DNA from: Planctomycetota bacterium
Lineage (GTDB): Bacteria; Planctomycetota; Planctomycetia; Planctomycetales; Planctomycetaceae
Length of the DNA: 64,000 nt
Direction of reading: 5' to 3'
Assembly: GCA_023417655.1 (NCBI GenBank)
Contig: JAEZFD010000060.1
Location: 22,653-86,652 of the forward strand
Below, piece after piece: positions 16,655 to 24,982 of this stretch. The notes under the pieces were generated by a model that did not search any database, had not been told where the DNA came from, and saw only the letters and a list, made by a program, of their open reading frames with translations. Position 1 is the first letter of the stretch. Each line of letters opens with the position of its first letter. Made by a program: the position numbers and the translations under genes.

Positions 16655-16968
16655 GCGGGAATGGGTTCAGGCTCGTGTCCGAAGCTTGGATTTGTGATCA
16701 TCTTGCGTGAGCGGGTCATACAATCTGACCCAGCTCGAGCAGGTCAGGTTCTTGATTCCCTGTGGTCACCGGTGACGGTCTCTCACATGCCGTCTATGAT
16801 AGGCACAGCTGTGAGGAGGTCCCGACCAGCCCTTGTCGTGCAACCTGTGCCCTGCAAAGTTGCTCTGTAAAAAAGTTGCTCTGCAAAACAGTGTGAATCG
16901 GAGGACTCCCTGTCTCCGATGATCGGGTGACCCGGTTCATCGTCGCATGACGAGAGGATGAGGCATGT
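16655..16968. other. Divergent intergenic region with tandem 16-bp repeat
   Basis: It separates the peroxiredoxin-like gene and the kinase gene. A 16-base unit is duplicated head to tail: AAGTTGCTCTGTAAAA (16857-16872) and AAGTTGCTCTGCAAAA (16873-16888). A perfect 12-base palindrome, GTCACCGGTGAC, lies at 16766-16777. Either could be an operator but nothing proves it. No gene seen. Confidence 0.55.
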
Positions 16969-18762
16969 GTGGTTCGTCCTTCCGATGACCGTAACAAGAG
17001 TGACGTTGCCATGTCGCCTGAAAAGTCTACCGACGACAATCTGGAAGAAACAACCAGCATGACGGCGGCGCAGGAACGGACACCTGTACAGTCCCCGCGA
17101 AAACCGTCCCCGGGGAAGGACGGAGAAAAGTCTCCGAAGCTCGTCGGCTTTGTTCAGGGAAGCAATGCCGACTTCTCTCATCTGACGAATGATATTCTCC
17201 GGGATCGCCTGCAATTGGCGAGCCTGATCCTGTCGTGCGGTTATACCGCCTTCCTCGTGAAAGGGATTCTGTTATCCCGTCATGAAACGCACGGGCTCAT
17301 GGACTGGGTTCTGCTGGGCATGCTCGCTTTCACCGCGAGCGTAACCGGGATTATCGCCTGGCGCCTCTGTGCGAAGTGTCCTCACGTCCTGAATCATCTC
17401 CGCGGAATCGAAGCAACCGTCTTCGGTCTGTCAGGTCTGCTGTTTCTGATCGCCGGTTATACCACCCTGATTCATGCCGCGAGCTCCGGCTACATGGTGA
17501 ATATCAGTCCTCCCTGGCTGGTGCTGATTTTTACGTATGCCTTGTTTATTCCGAATTCATGGCAGCGTGCCGCCCGGGTGATCATCATCATGGCGCTGGG
17601 CCCCTTGGTGGTGCTTGGAGCCGCATGGATGACATCCCCGCAGGTGGAAACCCTCATCGAGGACACCACTCAGTACCATCACATTTTCCTCGAAACGATT
17701 ATGGCAATGACGTTCACGTCCGCCATCGCGATCGGGGGAGTGCGACTCATTCGATCACTGCGAACGCAGGCGTACGAAGCTCAGCAGATGGGACAGTACC
17801 GGCTGAAACGTCTGCTGGGACGCGGCGGAATGGGAGAGGTCTACCTGGGCGAGCATGTGATGCTGAAGCGACCCTGCGCGATCAAGATCATTCGCCCGGA
17901 GAAAGCAGGGGATCCCAATATCCTCGCCCGGTTTGAGCAGGAGGTGCAAGCGACCGCACGTCTGACTCACTGGAACACAGTGGAGATTTACGACTACGGG
18001 CGAACCGATGACGGAACCTTCTACTACGTCATGGAATACCTGTCGGGGATGAGTCTCGATCAGATCGTCGAAATGCACGGCCCGTTGGAAGCTTCCCGGG
18101 CATTACACCTCCTCAGCCAGACCTGTGATGCCCTCGCGGAAGCGCATGCCCATTGCCTGGTGCATCGTGATCTCAAACCGGCCAACATTTTCGCCGCGAA
18201 ACGGGGCGGAATCTATGATGTCGCGAAGCTGCTCGACTTCGGTCTGGTGCGGTCTCTGCAGCCGGAAACGGCCCTGCAGTTGACTCAGGAAAGCGTGGTC
18301 ACTGGGTCTCCGCTGTACATGTCGCCTGAACAGGCTCGGGGAGACGAAGTTGATCGTCGCAGCGACATCTACGCTCTCGGATGCACATTCTATCTGCTGC
18401 TGACAGGCCGCACGCCGTTTGTGGAGCCGACTGCTATCAAACTTCTGCTGGCTCATGCTCAGCAGGAACCAGAGCCCCCCTCACGTTTCCGCGATGATAT
18501 TCCGGCTGATGTTGAGGCCATCATCATGAAGTGCCTCGAGAAGTCTGCTGATCGCCGCTATCAGGACGTGTTGGAGTTGCAGCGGGATCTGAAGGCTTGC
18601 AAAGAGTTTGGGGCCTGGGACCGAAGTGCCGCTAAGAACTGGTGGGAATCACACGGCTGCCCGAAGAAGCTGGAACTGGATACGTGTATCAGTCAGGGAA
18701 TTGAAATCGACGAAGCGATGCAGGCGACGAGCGTTTTCAATGCTCAACTCGTTAACGCTTAA
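16969..18762 (+). CDS. Membrane Ser/Thr protein kinase with N-terminal multi-span domain
   Basis: The product has about 597 residues. A charged N-terminus precedes about six hydrophobic helices (roughly residues 75-265), and the kinase domain follows (about 277-560). Kinase motifs are intact: GRGGMGEVYLG glycine loop, AIKI with the ATP-binding Lys, HRDLKPAN catalytic loop, LLDFGL, and TGSPLYMSPEQARG activation segment/APE equivalent. It is therefore likely an active Hanks-type kinase facing the cytoplasm. The order membrane-then-kinase is the reverse of PknB-type receptors. The start is a GTG with GAGG five bases upstream; an ATG at 17011, 14 codons later, is an alternative. A hairpin terminator follows. 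Substrates unknown; an FHA protein is encoded about 38 kb away. Confidence 0.92.
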   Translation: MVRPSDDRNKSDVAMSPEKSTDDNLEETTSMTAAQERTPVQSPRKPSPGKDGEKSPKLVGFVQGSNADFSHLTNDILRDRLQLASLILSCGYTAFLVKGILLSRHETHGLMDWVLLGMLAFTASVTGIIAWRLCAKCPHVLNHLRGIEATVFGLSGLLFLIAGYTTLIHAASSGYMVNISPPWLVLIFTYALFIPNSWQRAARVIIIMALGPLVVLGAAWMTSPQVETLIEDTTQYHHIFLETIMAMTFTSAIAIGGVRLIRSLRTQAYEAQQMGQYRLKRLLGRGGMGEVYLGEHVMLKRPCAIKIIRPEKAGDPNILARFEQEVQATARLTHWNTVEIYDYGRTDDGTFYYVMEYLSGMSLDQIVEMHGPLEASRALHLLSQTCDALAEAHAHCLVHRDLKPANIFAAKRGGIYDVAKLLDFGLVRSLQPETALQLTQESVVTGSPLYMSPEQARGDEVDRRSDIYALGCTFYLLLTGRTPFVEPTAIKLLLAHAQQEPEPPSRFRDDIPADVEAIIMKCLEKSADRRYQDVLELQRDLKACKEFGAWDRSAAKNWWESHGCPKKLELDTCISQGIEIDEAMQATSVFNAQLVNA

Positions 18763-18776
18763 CGGAAAGCAACTGA

Positions 18777-18816
18777 GGGAAACGCCTGAGAGGTGCCTCC
18801 CGTTTCCCCGTTTGTT
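18777..18816 (+). terminator. Terminator after the membrane kinase gene
   Basis: GGGAAACG (18777-18784) pairs with CGTTTCCC (18801-18808), with additional pairs possible inside, followed by CGTTTGTT. The T-run is interrupted, so it is moderately convincing. Confidence 0.6.
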
Positions 18817-18917
18817 ATTGGAGTTCCATGCCGTTCCTGAGGGACGGCCAGCGGCGGGCAGGTGCCGTCAGTTCCGAAGGTCTCGTCGAGCCAATCGATT
18901 CAGAGAAAGGATGTGAG

Positions 18918-19496
18918 ATGTCGAAATCCATTCTGGTCATCGCTGGGGACTACGTTGAAGACTATGAACTGATGGTCCCGGTTCAAGCCCTGCAGATGCT
19001 GGGCCTGCAGGTCGATGTTGTCTGTCCTCACAAAAAGGCAGGCGACAAGATTCGAACCGCCATCCACGATTTCGAAGGGGACCAGACCTATTCCGAAAAG
19101 CCGGGGCACAATTTTCAGCTGAATTCCACATTCGCTAACGTTAAACCGGAGAAGTATGACGCCTTGCTGGTGCCAGGGGGACGATCCCCTGAGTATCTGC
19201 GGTTGAATGCCGAAGTGCTCGACATCGTTCGGCATTTCAGCGAAGCCGGAAAGCCGATTGCCGCGATCTGTCACGGACTACAGCTCCTCGCTGCGGCTGA
19301 CGTTCTCAAAGGCCGATCCTGTACCGCTTATCCTGCGTGCGGTCCGGAAGTGACTCTCGCCGGCGGCAAATTTGTTTCTATCGACGCCACTGAAGTTCAT
19401 GTAGACGGCAACCTCGTGACTTCCCCCGCATGGCCCGGGCATCCCAAATGGCTGGCGGCATTCATCAAAGTCCTCGGCATCAAGATTTCAGTCTGA
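18918..19496 (+). CDS. DJ-1/PfpI family protein
   Basis: The 192-residue product has the DJ-1/PfpI fold: a first strand SILVIAGDYVEDYELM with the conserved Glu in the EDYE region, LLVPGGRSPEYLR, and the nucleophile elbow AICHG with the reactive Cys. Members act as cysteine peptidases, glyoxalases/deglycases or chaperones, and this sequence alone does not say which. The ATG at 18918 follows GAAAGGATGTGAG, a good ribosome binding site; an in-frame ATG 30 codons earlier adds residues without homology and is rejected. It stands alone after the kinase terminator. No signal peptide, so cytoplasmic. Probably a protein-quality or dicarbonyl-stress enzyme. Confidence 0.9.
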   Translation: MSKSILVIAGDYVEDYELMVPVQALQMLGLQVDVVCPHKKAGDKIRTAIHDFEGDQTYSEKPGHNFQLNSTFANVKPEKYDALLVPGGRSPEYLRLNAEVLDIVRHFSEAGKPIAAICHGLQLLAAADVLKGRSCTAYPACGPEVTLAGGKFVSIDATEVHVDGNLVTSPAWPGHPKWLAAFIKVLGIKISV

Positions 19497-19657
19497 GCCG
19501 ACTGGGAGAGCGGGTAAGCTATGAGAGATAGGAAACCGTCTCCGCCTGCCTTGTCTGTCCGCCTCTGAAAGGTCAGTCTGGAAGAAGTTTCTCAAGCACT
19601 GGATTTCAGGAATCTTCATTTAGGCTTGTGACTGCGAAATTCAACCGAGAGCTTTAA

Positions 19658-20140
19658 ATGGCTGCAAGAACAGGAACAGGCTGGATTCAGGCGGGAGCGA
19701 TCCTTGCAGGGCTGTCAGTCGTGCTCGGAGCGTTTGCCGCACATGGGCTCGAGAAACCGCTGATGTCGCTGTACGCCGGACAGACCCATGAGGTGTTGGG
19801 AGTGACGATTCCCAGTGCCCAGAAGTACCTTGGAGACTTCAGGACTGCCGCCGAATATCAGATGACTCATTCTCTCGGGATGATTGCCGTAGGGCTGCTG
19901 CTGCAAACCCGGCGATCAAAATGCGCACACGTGGCCGGGATCTGCTTTCTGATTGGAATCCTGCTCTTTTCAGGAAGCCTGTATACGCTCGTTTTGACAG
20001 GGACACGGTGGCTTGGAGCGATCACGCCGTTCGGAGGCGTCACGTTCCTGATTGGTTGGGGGGCTCTCTGTCTGGCGGCCACAGGGGCCTCCGGGCGAGA
20101 CGTGCGCCATGAAGATCGGCGCGAAGAGGCTGTTTCCTGA
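19658..20140 (+). CDS. DUF423 family membrane protein
   Basis: A 160-residue integral membrane protein with four hydrophobic helices, the first containing LSVVLGAFAAHGLE. The GAFAAHGL motif, the FRTAAEYQMTHSLGM segment and the last helices (GSLYTLVLTG, ITPFGGVTFLIGW) are the conserved features of DUF423 (YgdD-like) proteins. The loop between helices 1 and 2 is longer than in the E. coli form. It ends with a short charged tail. Function is not established for the family. It stands about 160 bases after the DJ-1/PfpI gene without an obvious terminator between, so co-transcription is possible. Confidence 0.9.
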   Translation: MAARTGTGWIQAGAILAGLSVVLGAFAAHGLEKPLMSLYAGQTHEVLGVTIPSAQKYLGDFRTAAEYQMTHSLGMIAVGLLLQTRRSKCAHVAGICFLIGILLFSGSLYTLVLTGTRWLGAITPFGGVTFLIGWGALCLAATGASGRDVRHEDRREEAVS

Positions 20141-20545
20141 GGCCAGCGAAGGGCAGGGGGGCAGAGAAGAGTTGAAGCCCCCCGATTAGAGTGCGGGGGC
20201 CACATCGTGCGCTGCAGGGAGATGTAACAGCCAATCCCCTGAAGCCGACGACCGTTGCCAAGGCTCAATCCCGCGCCCCCGTACCGGGCCTCAGTGCGAA
20301 CGCTTCAGTTCGTTTCACCGAACGGCGCTGCGTCCCCGTAGAGACCAAACCCGTCAGGGCGGCCGCACATGCGTGATCAAACGCAAAACGCCGCCTGTTC
20401 AAACGAACGAGGCGGCTGCGTCGCATTTCGGGGCGGCGAATGACCCAATGAGGACTCTGACATCCAGGTCGGATGCGGGCGACCACAGAGAGAGTCGATC
20501 GGTCATCCTGTCACCGGCCATAAAATGGCCGGCCCGATGATAAGA
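20141..20545. other. Structured intergenic region, possible non-coding RNA
   Basis: These 405 bases lie between convergent genes and contain no convincing frame. Several strong stems occur: GGGGGGC (20156-20162) with GCCCCCC (20177-20183); GCCGCCTGTTC (20390-20400) with GAAC and AGGCGGC (20405-20416, one bulged G) around an AAAC loop; and GGCCGG-type arms on either side of a TAAAAT-like loop near 20514-20534, which could end transcripts from either side. I looked for the conserved cores of RNase P RNA, tmRNA, SRP RNA and 6S RNA on both strands and did not see them. It could be an unknown RNA or just terminators and spacer. Confidence 0.35.
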
Positions 20546-20764
20546 TCAGATGACGCCCCCGTGAGTTCGATATGGGGTCTCGAGATCCGGCATATCCAGG
20601 AACCAGATTCGTTCCCAGATCTCCAGACACTGCCGGTAGTTTTCTGACTGATAGATCATCTGCCGGACGCGATCATCCGGACTGGCGCTCCAGATGGGGA
20701 TAATGCACCCGGATTGGATCGACAGGGCCGCTGTCATTGCGATCAACAGGAACAATTTCCGCAT
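20546..20764 (-). CDS. Tiny planctomycete lipoprotein ending in a THGG motif
   Basis: The 72-residue product starts at the ATG at 20764, which has an excellent GGAGGA site seven bases upstream; an in-frame start 21 codons earlier lacks this. The first 20 residues are a lipoprotein signal with lipobox SGC. The mature 50 residues are polar, containing QSENYRQCLEIWERIWFLDMP and ending TPYRTHGGVI. I recall similarly short planctomycete proteins with a W-E-R-x-W-F-L-D core and a terminal H-G-G motif, so this is probably a real conserved family, though nothing is known of its role. It should be acylated and held in a membrane facing the periplasm. Confidence 0.75.
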   Translation of the reverse strand: MRKLFLLIAMTAALSIQSGCIIPIWSASPDDRVRQMIYQSENYRQCLEIWERIWFLDMPDLETPYRTHGGVI

Positions 20765-21067
20765 CGGTCTCCTCCATGAGTCCGGGATCGCAGGAAGCAC
20801 ACCCAGAAACGCTCGTTTCCTGATCACCCTGAGCAGGAAAACGGCAGCCTGATTTGTGTCCTGATCAGCACCGAGTGACTTGGGCCGGAGTCTGCATTCA
20901 GCAGGACACCCGGTGAATCACATCGTTGCTTGCAAGGTTGCGTCGTGAGTGGGGGAAAATCATCCAGATCCGAGATGACCGACGGGAGCATGAATTTCTT
21001 CGTGCTGATCCGGTGAAGTCAAATCGCAATCAGGTCAGTTGGTCCCGTCCACCTCAACCCCGCAAAA
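20765..21067. other. Spacer between HU gene and tiny lipoprotein gene
   Basis: 303 bases without a convincing gene. TTTCCTG and CAGGAAA arms near 20817-20845 could form a 7-bp stem; there is no T-run. Plus-strand frames here have no homology I recognise. Confidence 0.5.
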
Positions 21068-21496
21068 TCACGGAGCAAAGGAGGTTGGACCTGAAGGAAA
21101 AGGCAGGTTCGACGATGGAGCGGATGAAGGGAGAGACGGCGGCTCCGAAGGAGCGGTGACATGAACTGCTTCTGGCTCGGAGGGTTGAGGAGGCGAGTTC
21201 TTGCGGGCGGCTTCTTCCTGCAGCTGCAAGACTCGTTCTTCCATCTCCTTACCGGGCTTGAATGTCACCACGAATTTTTCGGGCACATCAACCCGTTCCC
21301 CTGAACGAGGATTACGGGCCTTCCGCGCGGCTCGTTTCTTCACCTCAAAGACACCGAAATTCCGGAGTTCGATACGACTCTCCGTTACCAGGGTGTCAAT
21401 GATGGCTTCAAACGTCTTCTGAACGATTTCCTTCGTTTTGAGCTGCGTCAGACCACACTCTTCGGAGATCGTTTTGACGATTTCTTTCTTGGTCAC
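21068..21496 (-). CDS. HU/IHF-family DNA-binding protein with Pro/Ser-rich C-terminal tail
   Basis: The product has 142 residues. The first 90 are a standard HU fold: TKKEIVKTISEECGLTQ helix-turn-helix dimer core, IELRNFGVFEVKKRAARKARNPRSGE beta arm with the Arg-Asn-Pro tip that kinks DNA, and VVTFKPGKEM. The last 50 residues are an unusual Pro/Ser/Glu-rich, probably disordered tail absent from typical 90-residue HU. The GTG at 21496 is chosen because it places the start right before TKKEI and GGGAG lies about 10 bases upstream; an in-frame ATG 18 codons earlier gives non-homologous residues. A TTGACA hexamer at 21588-21593 on the minus strand may be its -35. Role: nucleoid compaction or architectural DNA bending. 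Confidence 0.92.
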   Translation of the reverse strand: MTKKEIVKTISEECGLTQLKTKEIVQKTFEAIIDTLVTESRIELRNFGVFEVKKRAARKARNPRSGERVDVPEKFVVTFKPGKEMEERVLQLQEEAARKNSPPQPSEPEAVHVTAPSEPPSLPSSAPSSNLPFPSGPTSFAP

Positions 21497-21916
21497 GATT
21501 GGCCACTCCCGGCTATATTCTGACGTTTCAGTGCTGTCGACTGTTCTCACAGTCTTTGACTCAAGTGTAAATACTACAGCAACTTACTGTCAAGTAGCGG
21601 GAAAGTGAAGTGATCGGACCTCGAGTGAGTGCGGAACTGAACGAAACTCAATGTTGTCATCGTCATTGCACAGGCGGTAAATGAGTTCAATTCGCGAAAA
21701 TCGACAGAGTTTTTCCAGTTTGCTGAATCGGAACAGCTCAACACTTGCTTTTCTCCCGCTGGATTCCCCTAGAAACATGCTGCTTTTTATGCGGCCGAGC
21801 ACCTTGCCGGATCTCTTCGCATGGGGCGATAAAGCGACCAGTGAATGCCAGAGCTAACGAAGAAATTCGGCTGTATTGAAGTAGGTTGTGACTCCAGAGA
21901 GGGCGAGGCAATGAAA
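21497..21916. other. Intergenic region upstream of the HU gene
   Basis: About 420 bases with no supported gene. On the minus strand TTGACA (21593 down to 21588) is a perfect -35 hexamer, but the -10 at the right distance (TTACAC) is poor. The remainder is featureless up to the terminator of the second DUF1559 gene. Confidence 0.45.
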
Positions 21917-21952
21917 AAGGGGCCCATTCACACTCCGGTGAATGGACCCCTT
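21910..21952 (-). terminator. Rho-independent terminator after DUF1559 copy 2
   Basis: On the minus strand AAGGGGTCCATTCAC pairs with GTGAATGGGCCCCTT (arms 21938-21952 and 21917-21931; one mismatch), loop of six, then a run of T. It lies about 60 bases after the stop. Confidence 0.9.
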
Positions 21953-22013
21953 GGGAGATCAACATATTGGGTCGCGGGGATGATCGAAGTCTAATCCCTC
22001 CAACTCCGATGAC

Positions 22014-23114
22014 TTAGAACTCGCCAACGACTTCGGCGCCAGCCTTGGTTCCGAGTGCTCCCCAGGTTCCGAACGGGCTCTGGCTTGGCAGCGCGTTGTA
22101 AGCTGGGTTGGCGCTCAGATTTCCAGCGTCAATGTTTTCGGAAATGAACCGGACAGATCCGTCGGCCATGACCACCTGAATACCGCCAGTGTGAGCGCTT
22201 CCAGCGGTGTGGAAGCCGTCCCGGGAGTCGCCGGTATTACCAGTGAAGTTACAGGAAGGGCCATTCGGGGGAACGATTGTGTTGAAGCTGGAGCTGTCTG
22301 CTCCCCCTTCTGCCCAACGCAACCCAATTCGTGGCGAAACGGTCACGTTGGCGTTGTACTGGCCGTTGCTTGTGATTGCCCGGCACTCATTGGCCGTAGC
22401 ATAACCTGTGTCCTGAGCCATGTTTCCGAAGTCGCGGTTGTTCCCGGGTGTCTTCCGCTCGGCCATCATAATGGTGTTGCTCGTCCCGTCGGTGATGGCG
22501 GAGATACGAACGCTCGACTGGTAGCCGAAGATTCCGCGAGGCCGACGAGCGTAACCGAGGCGGGTAGCGTCGCCATCCCCCACGGCTCCGACGTGAACCG
22601 AGTCACCGCTGTTGAACATGTAGTTTCGGCGACCGAAGTTGTCATTGTTGCCGATGTGCTCAGTCGCACTCGGGCAGAGCATGACTGGCAGACGCTGACG
22701 ATATGGAGGGTAGCTCCCACTCCAAGGAGCCGGTCCCATCGCCGGGAAGGTCGTTCCATTGACGGTCAGGGGTGAAGAAATCTGATTGAACAGGGGAGCC
22801 TGATCCAGGTAAGGGAGCAGGCCGACAACACCGCTCAGGCGGTTGCCGTTTCCGTTCGGATCAGCTGCAGATGTTCCCCCACGGGCGTATGGGAACACGC
22901 CGTGAGTGTCCAGGTAGTTGTGCAGTGCGAGGCCGAACTGCTTCAGGTTGTTTTTGCACTGCGAGCGGCGGGCTGCTTCACGTGCCTGCTGCACGGCAGG
23001 AAGAAGCAGAGCGATCAAAACTGCAATGATCGCGATCACGACCAGCAGTTCGATCAGAGTAAAACCAGAGCGGCGGAGGCCACGGGCTGAGGCGCGATCA
23101 GGGACGCGAGGCAT
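22014..23114 (-). CDS. DUF1559 protein with prepilin-type N-terminus (copy 2)
   Basis: The 366-residue protein has a basic leader, then the prepilin motif SGFTLIELLVV with the conserved Glu at +5 and a hydrophobic helix ending LLLPAVQQAREAARR. The DUF1559 body follows, with a C-terminal HTGGIQVVMADGSVRFISENI. I start it at the ATG at 23114, which has GAAGGAC eight bases upstream; an ATG six codons earlier has no such site. Unlike copies 1 and 3 it has no lipoprotein gene behind it and ends in a strong terminator, so it is monocistronic. A prepilin peptidase should process it; the rest of its function is unknown. Confidence 0.92.
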   Translation of the reverse strand: MPRVPDRASARGLRRSGFTLIELLVVIAIIAVLIALLLPAVQQAREAARRSQCKNNLKQFGLALHNYLDTHGVFPYARGGTSAADPNGNGNRLSGVVGLLPYLDQAPLFNQISSPLTVNGTTFPAMGPAPWSGSYPPYRQRLPVMLCPSATEHIGNNDNFGRRNYMFNSGDSVHVGAVGDGDATRLGYARRPRGIFGYQSSVRISAITDGTSNTIMMAERKTPGNNRDFGNMAQDTGYATANECRAITSNGQYNANVTVSPRIGLRWAEGGADSSSFNTIVPPNGPSCNFTGNTGDSRDGFHTAGSAHTGGIQVVMADGSVRFISENIDAGNLSANPAYNALPSQSPFGTWGALGTKAGAEVVGEF

Positions 23115-23854
23115 TCTACTGTCCTTCATCATGATGGAAATTCGGCCGACGCAACGACATCAGGCCAGATGGATTTCTGTGGATTCCATGGTGGTTTGCT
23201 AGCTGGCCTCAGGGGCGAACCAGAGCGGCAGTCACCGCTCGTTTCCCTCGACCAGGAGCATGGACCACGGAGGGGCAAACTCGTGCAAGAACCTACAGCA
23301 AGGTGACGGGACTGAACCGCCTGACCCCTCCAGGACAATTGCTGGCGTTGCCGAGTCTGAACCGGACGGCACTGCTCTTAACGGTCGGTCGGCACGCCGC
23401 CGACAGTCAGAGAAGTAAATTCGTATGCGAAGTATTTGTGAATGGGCGCAAACCGTCAACCCATTCTCCTGCCGACATCTTCCGCAGCCTCTTGTGAAAT
23501 TGACGAGACCGAGTGTAAGTGCCTGAAAAAGAACAGGTTAAGAAAGTTTATCGTGATGCTGATTGTTTAAGTGACGCCTGCCGGGTTGCTCCCGTTTGCT
23601 TGCGGCTTTCATACGTTGACATTGTAGAGGGAAGTATCGGATCGGCAACGAATAAAATGATTCGTACGGGATCGATACCAATGGGTTGGACCCGACGACG
23701 CCCGCAAATCAATCAAGGAGGTGCGGGATTCGGCGTCTTTGAAGAGTGGCTCAGAAGGAGGCGCAACACGTCGAAGACAGTTCGCGATTTGGCAGCCTGC
23801 GATGTCCTGACTCGCTGTGAGCTGAAGTGCTGTCAGGTGGAAAGCGCTGGGAGA
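23115..23854. other. 740-base intergenic region without recognised gene
   Basis: It lies between DUF1559 copy 2 (transcribed away) and the 3' end of the response regulator gene. Plus-strand open frames in its right part continue into the antisense of the regulator and look like shadows. A plus-strand TTGACA stands near 23617 but no good -10 or downstream gene goes with it. I see no repeats or RNA gene. Confidence 0.45.
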
Positions 23855-24769
23855 TCAGGCGCTAGCGGCGATGCCTCGCCGGGAGAGTTTCAACATCGTG
23901 ACTTCGTTGCCACGTTCGTTGTAGATGACTTCATCCATGAATGTCCGCATGAGAAGCAGTCCCCGTCCACAGGGACGCTCGAGATTGCACGGATCGCGTG
24001 GGTCGGGAAGCAAGCCTGGATTGAAGCCCGGGCCTTCGTCGCGAACGATATACTGCAGGCCGTCGGAATCGATCCGGATCTGGACGTGAATCCGACGTTC
24101 TCGATAGGGCGAGAGCTGGAGGCGTTGACGGGCGAGCTCATAGAACCGGAGATGGTCGATTTCCCGCAAGTCGCTGCTGACTTCCAGATTGCCGTGATAG
24201 GCGGCGTTCAGCAAGGCTTCTTCGAGTGCGACGCCGGTCCGCAGGCGGTCGTTCTCGTTGAGCAGGTCCATGTCCCGGAGAATTCCCTGCACATACGCGA
24301 CGAGTGAGGTAAGCAGTGTTGGATCGTTCGCCAGTTCGAACTGACATTCCATGGAATCCATGTAATGCAGCAGGTCACGTTTCGTGCGGCGTTCGCCAGC
24401 CAGCGTGAGGACCTGTCGAACGGTCTGAGTGAGCAGGGAAGCCAGTTTGGATTTCGGGACATAGCTGGAGGCTCCCTGCTGCAGGGCCTCGACGGCAATG
24501 GTCTCACTTCCCTGAGCGGTCATCAGAACCACCGGGACGAGAGGGAACTCTCGTTGAACTTCCCGGACCAGATCGAGGCCGTTCATCTCCGGCATCTGCA
24601 GGTCAGTGACGATGACATCTGGGAGAGCTTTATCGGAACTCTGGACGCGGTTCCAAGCCTGACGGCCGTCACTGGCGAATTCGACTTCCCAACCTGTGTC
24701 GCGCTGCAACAGGCCGGCGGCGATCTTTTGATCCATCACCGAATCGTCGACCACCAGAATCTTGACCAT
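23855..24769 (-). CDS. Response regulator fused to an RsbW-like HATPase (anti-sigma type) domain
   Basis: The 304-residue product has a CheY-like receiver (about 1-120) with VVDD, phospho-acceptor Asp56 in VIVTDLQMP, the Thr in VLMTAQG and the Lys in YVPKSK. After a helical linker, residues about 150-300 form a GHKL ATPase: N-box EALLNAAYHGN, G1 box DEGPGFNP and G2 box GRGLLLMRTF. This ATPase is of the SpoIIAB/RsbW serine-kinase/anti-sigma type, not the histidine-kinase type, since there is no H-box. Such fusions could convert a phosphorelay signal into partner switching. No STAS antagonist, PP2C phosphatase or sigma factor gene is near, so partners lie elsewhere. The ATG follows GGCGTCC, a poor ribosome binding site. 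Confidence 0.9.
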   Translation of the reverse strand: MVKILVVDDSVMDQKIAAGLLQRDTGWEVEFASDGRQAWNRVQSSDKALPDVIVTDLQMPEMNGLDLVREVQREFPLVPVVLMTAQGSETIAVEALQQGASSYVPKSKLASLLTQTVRQVLTLAGERRTKRDLLHYMDSMECQFELANDPTLLTSLVAYVQGILRDMDLLNENDRLRTGVALEEALLNAAYHGNLEVSSDLREIDHLRFYELARQRLQLSPYRERRIHVQIRIDSDGLQYIVRDEGPGFNPGLLPDPRDPCNLERPCGRGLLLMRTFMDEVIYNERGNEVTMLKLSRRGIAASA

Positions 24770-24982
24770 GGACGCCTCAGCCCGAACAGAACCGATCGTG
24801 ACATCAGGAGTTCAGAGTAATTGTCCATCCCTGGAATTCAAAGGAACCGATTGCCGGTCGAGGCCAAGACATCCATCTCGTTGAGGCGACTCGCAGCACT
24901 CACATTTGTCGTCACTGATCCCCACATTCACGGGGGACTCGCAGGCGTTTTGCACAACCTGCCAGCGGCTGGGCGTTGGCAA

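Noticed and set aside
18777..18808. TPP riboswitch, because of a CTGAGA string
   Set aside because: The string lies within a terminator hairpin, with no second TPP core and no thiamine gene downstream.
23519..24307. 262-codon plus-strand frame
   Set aside because: Mostly antisense of the response regulator gene; the remainder has no homology.
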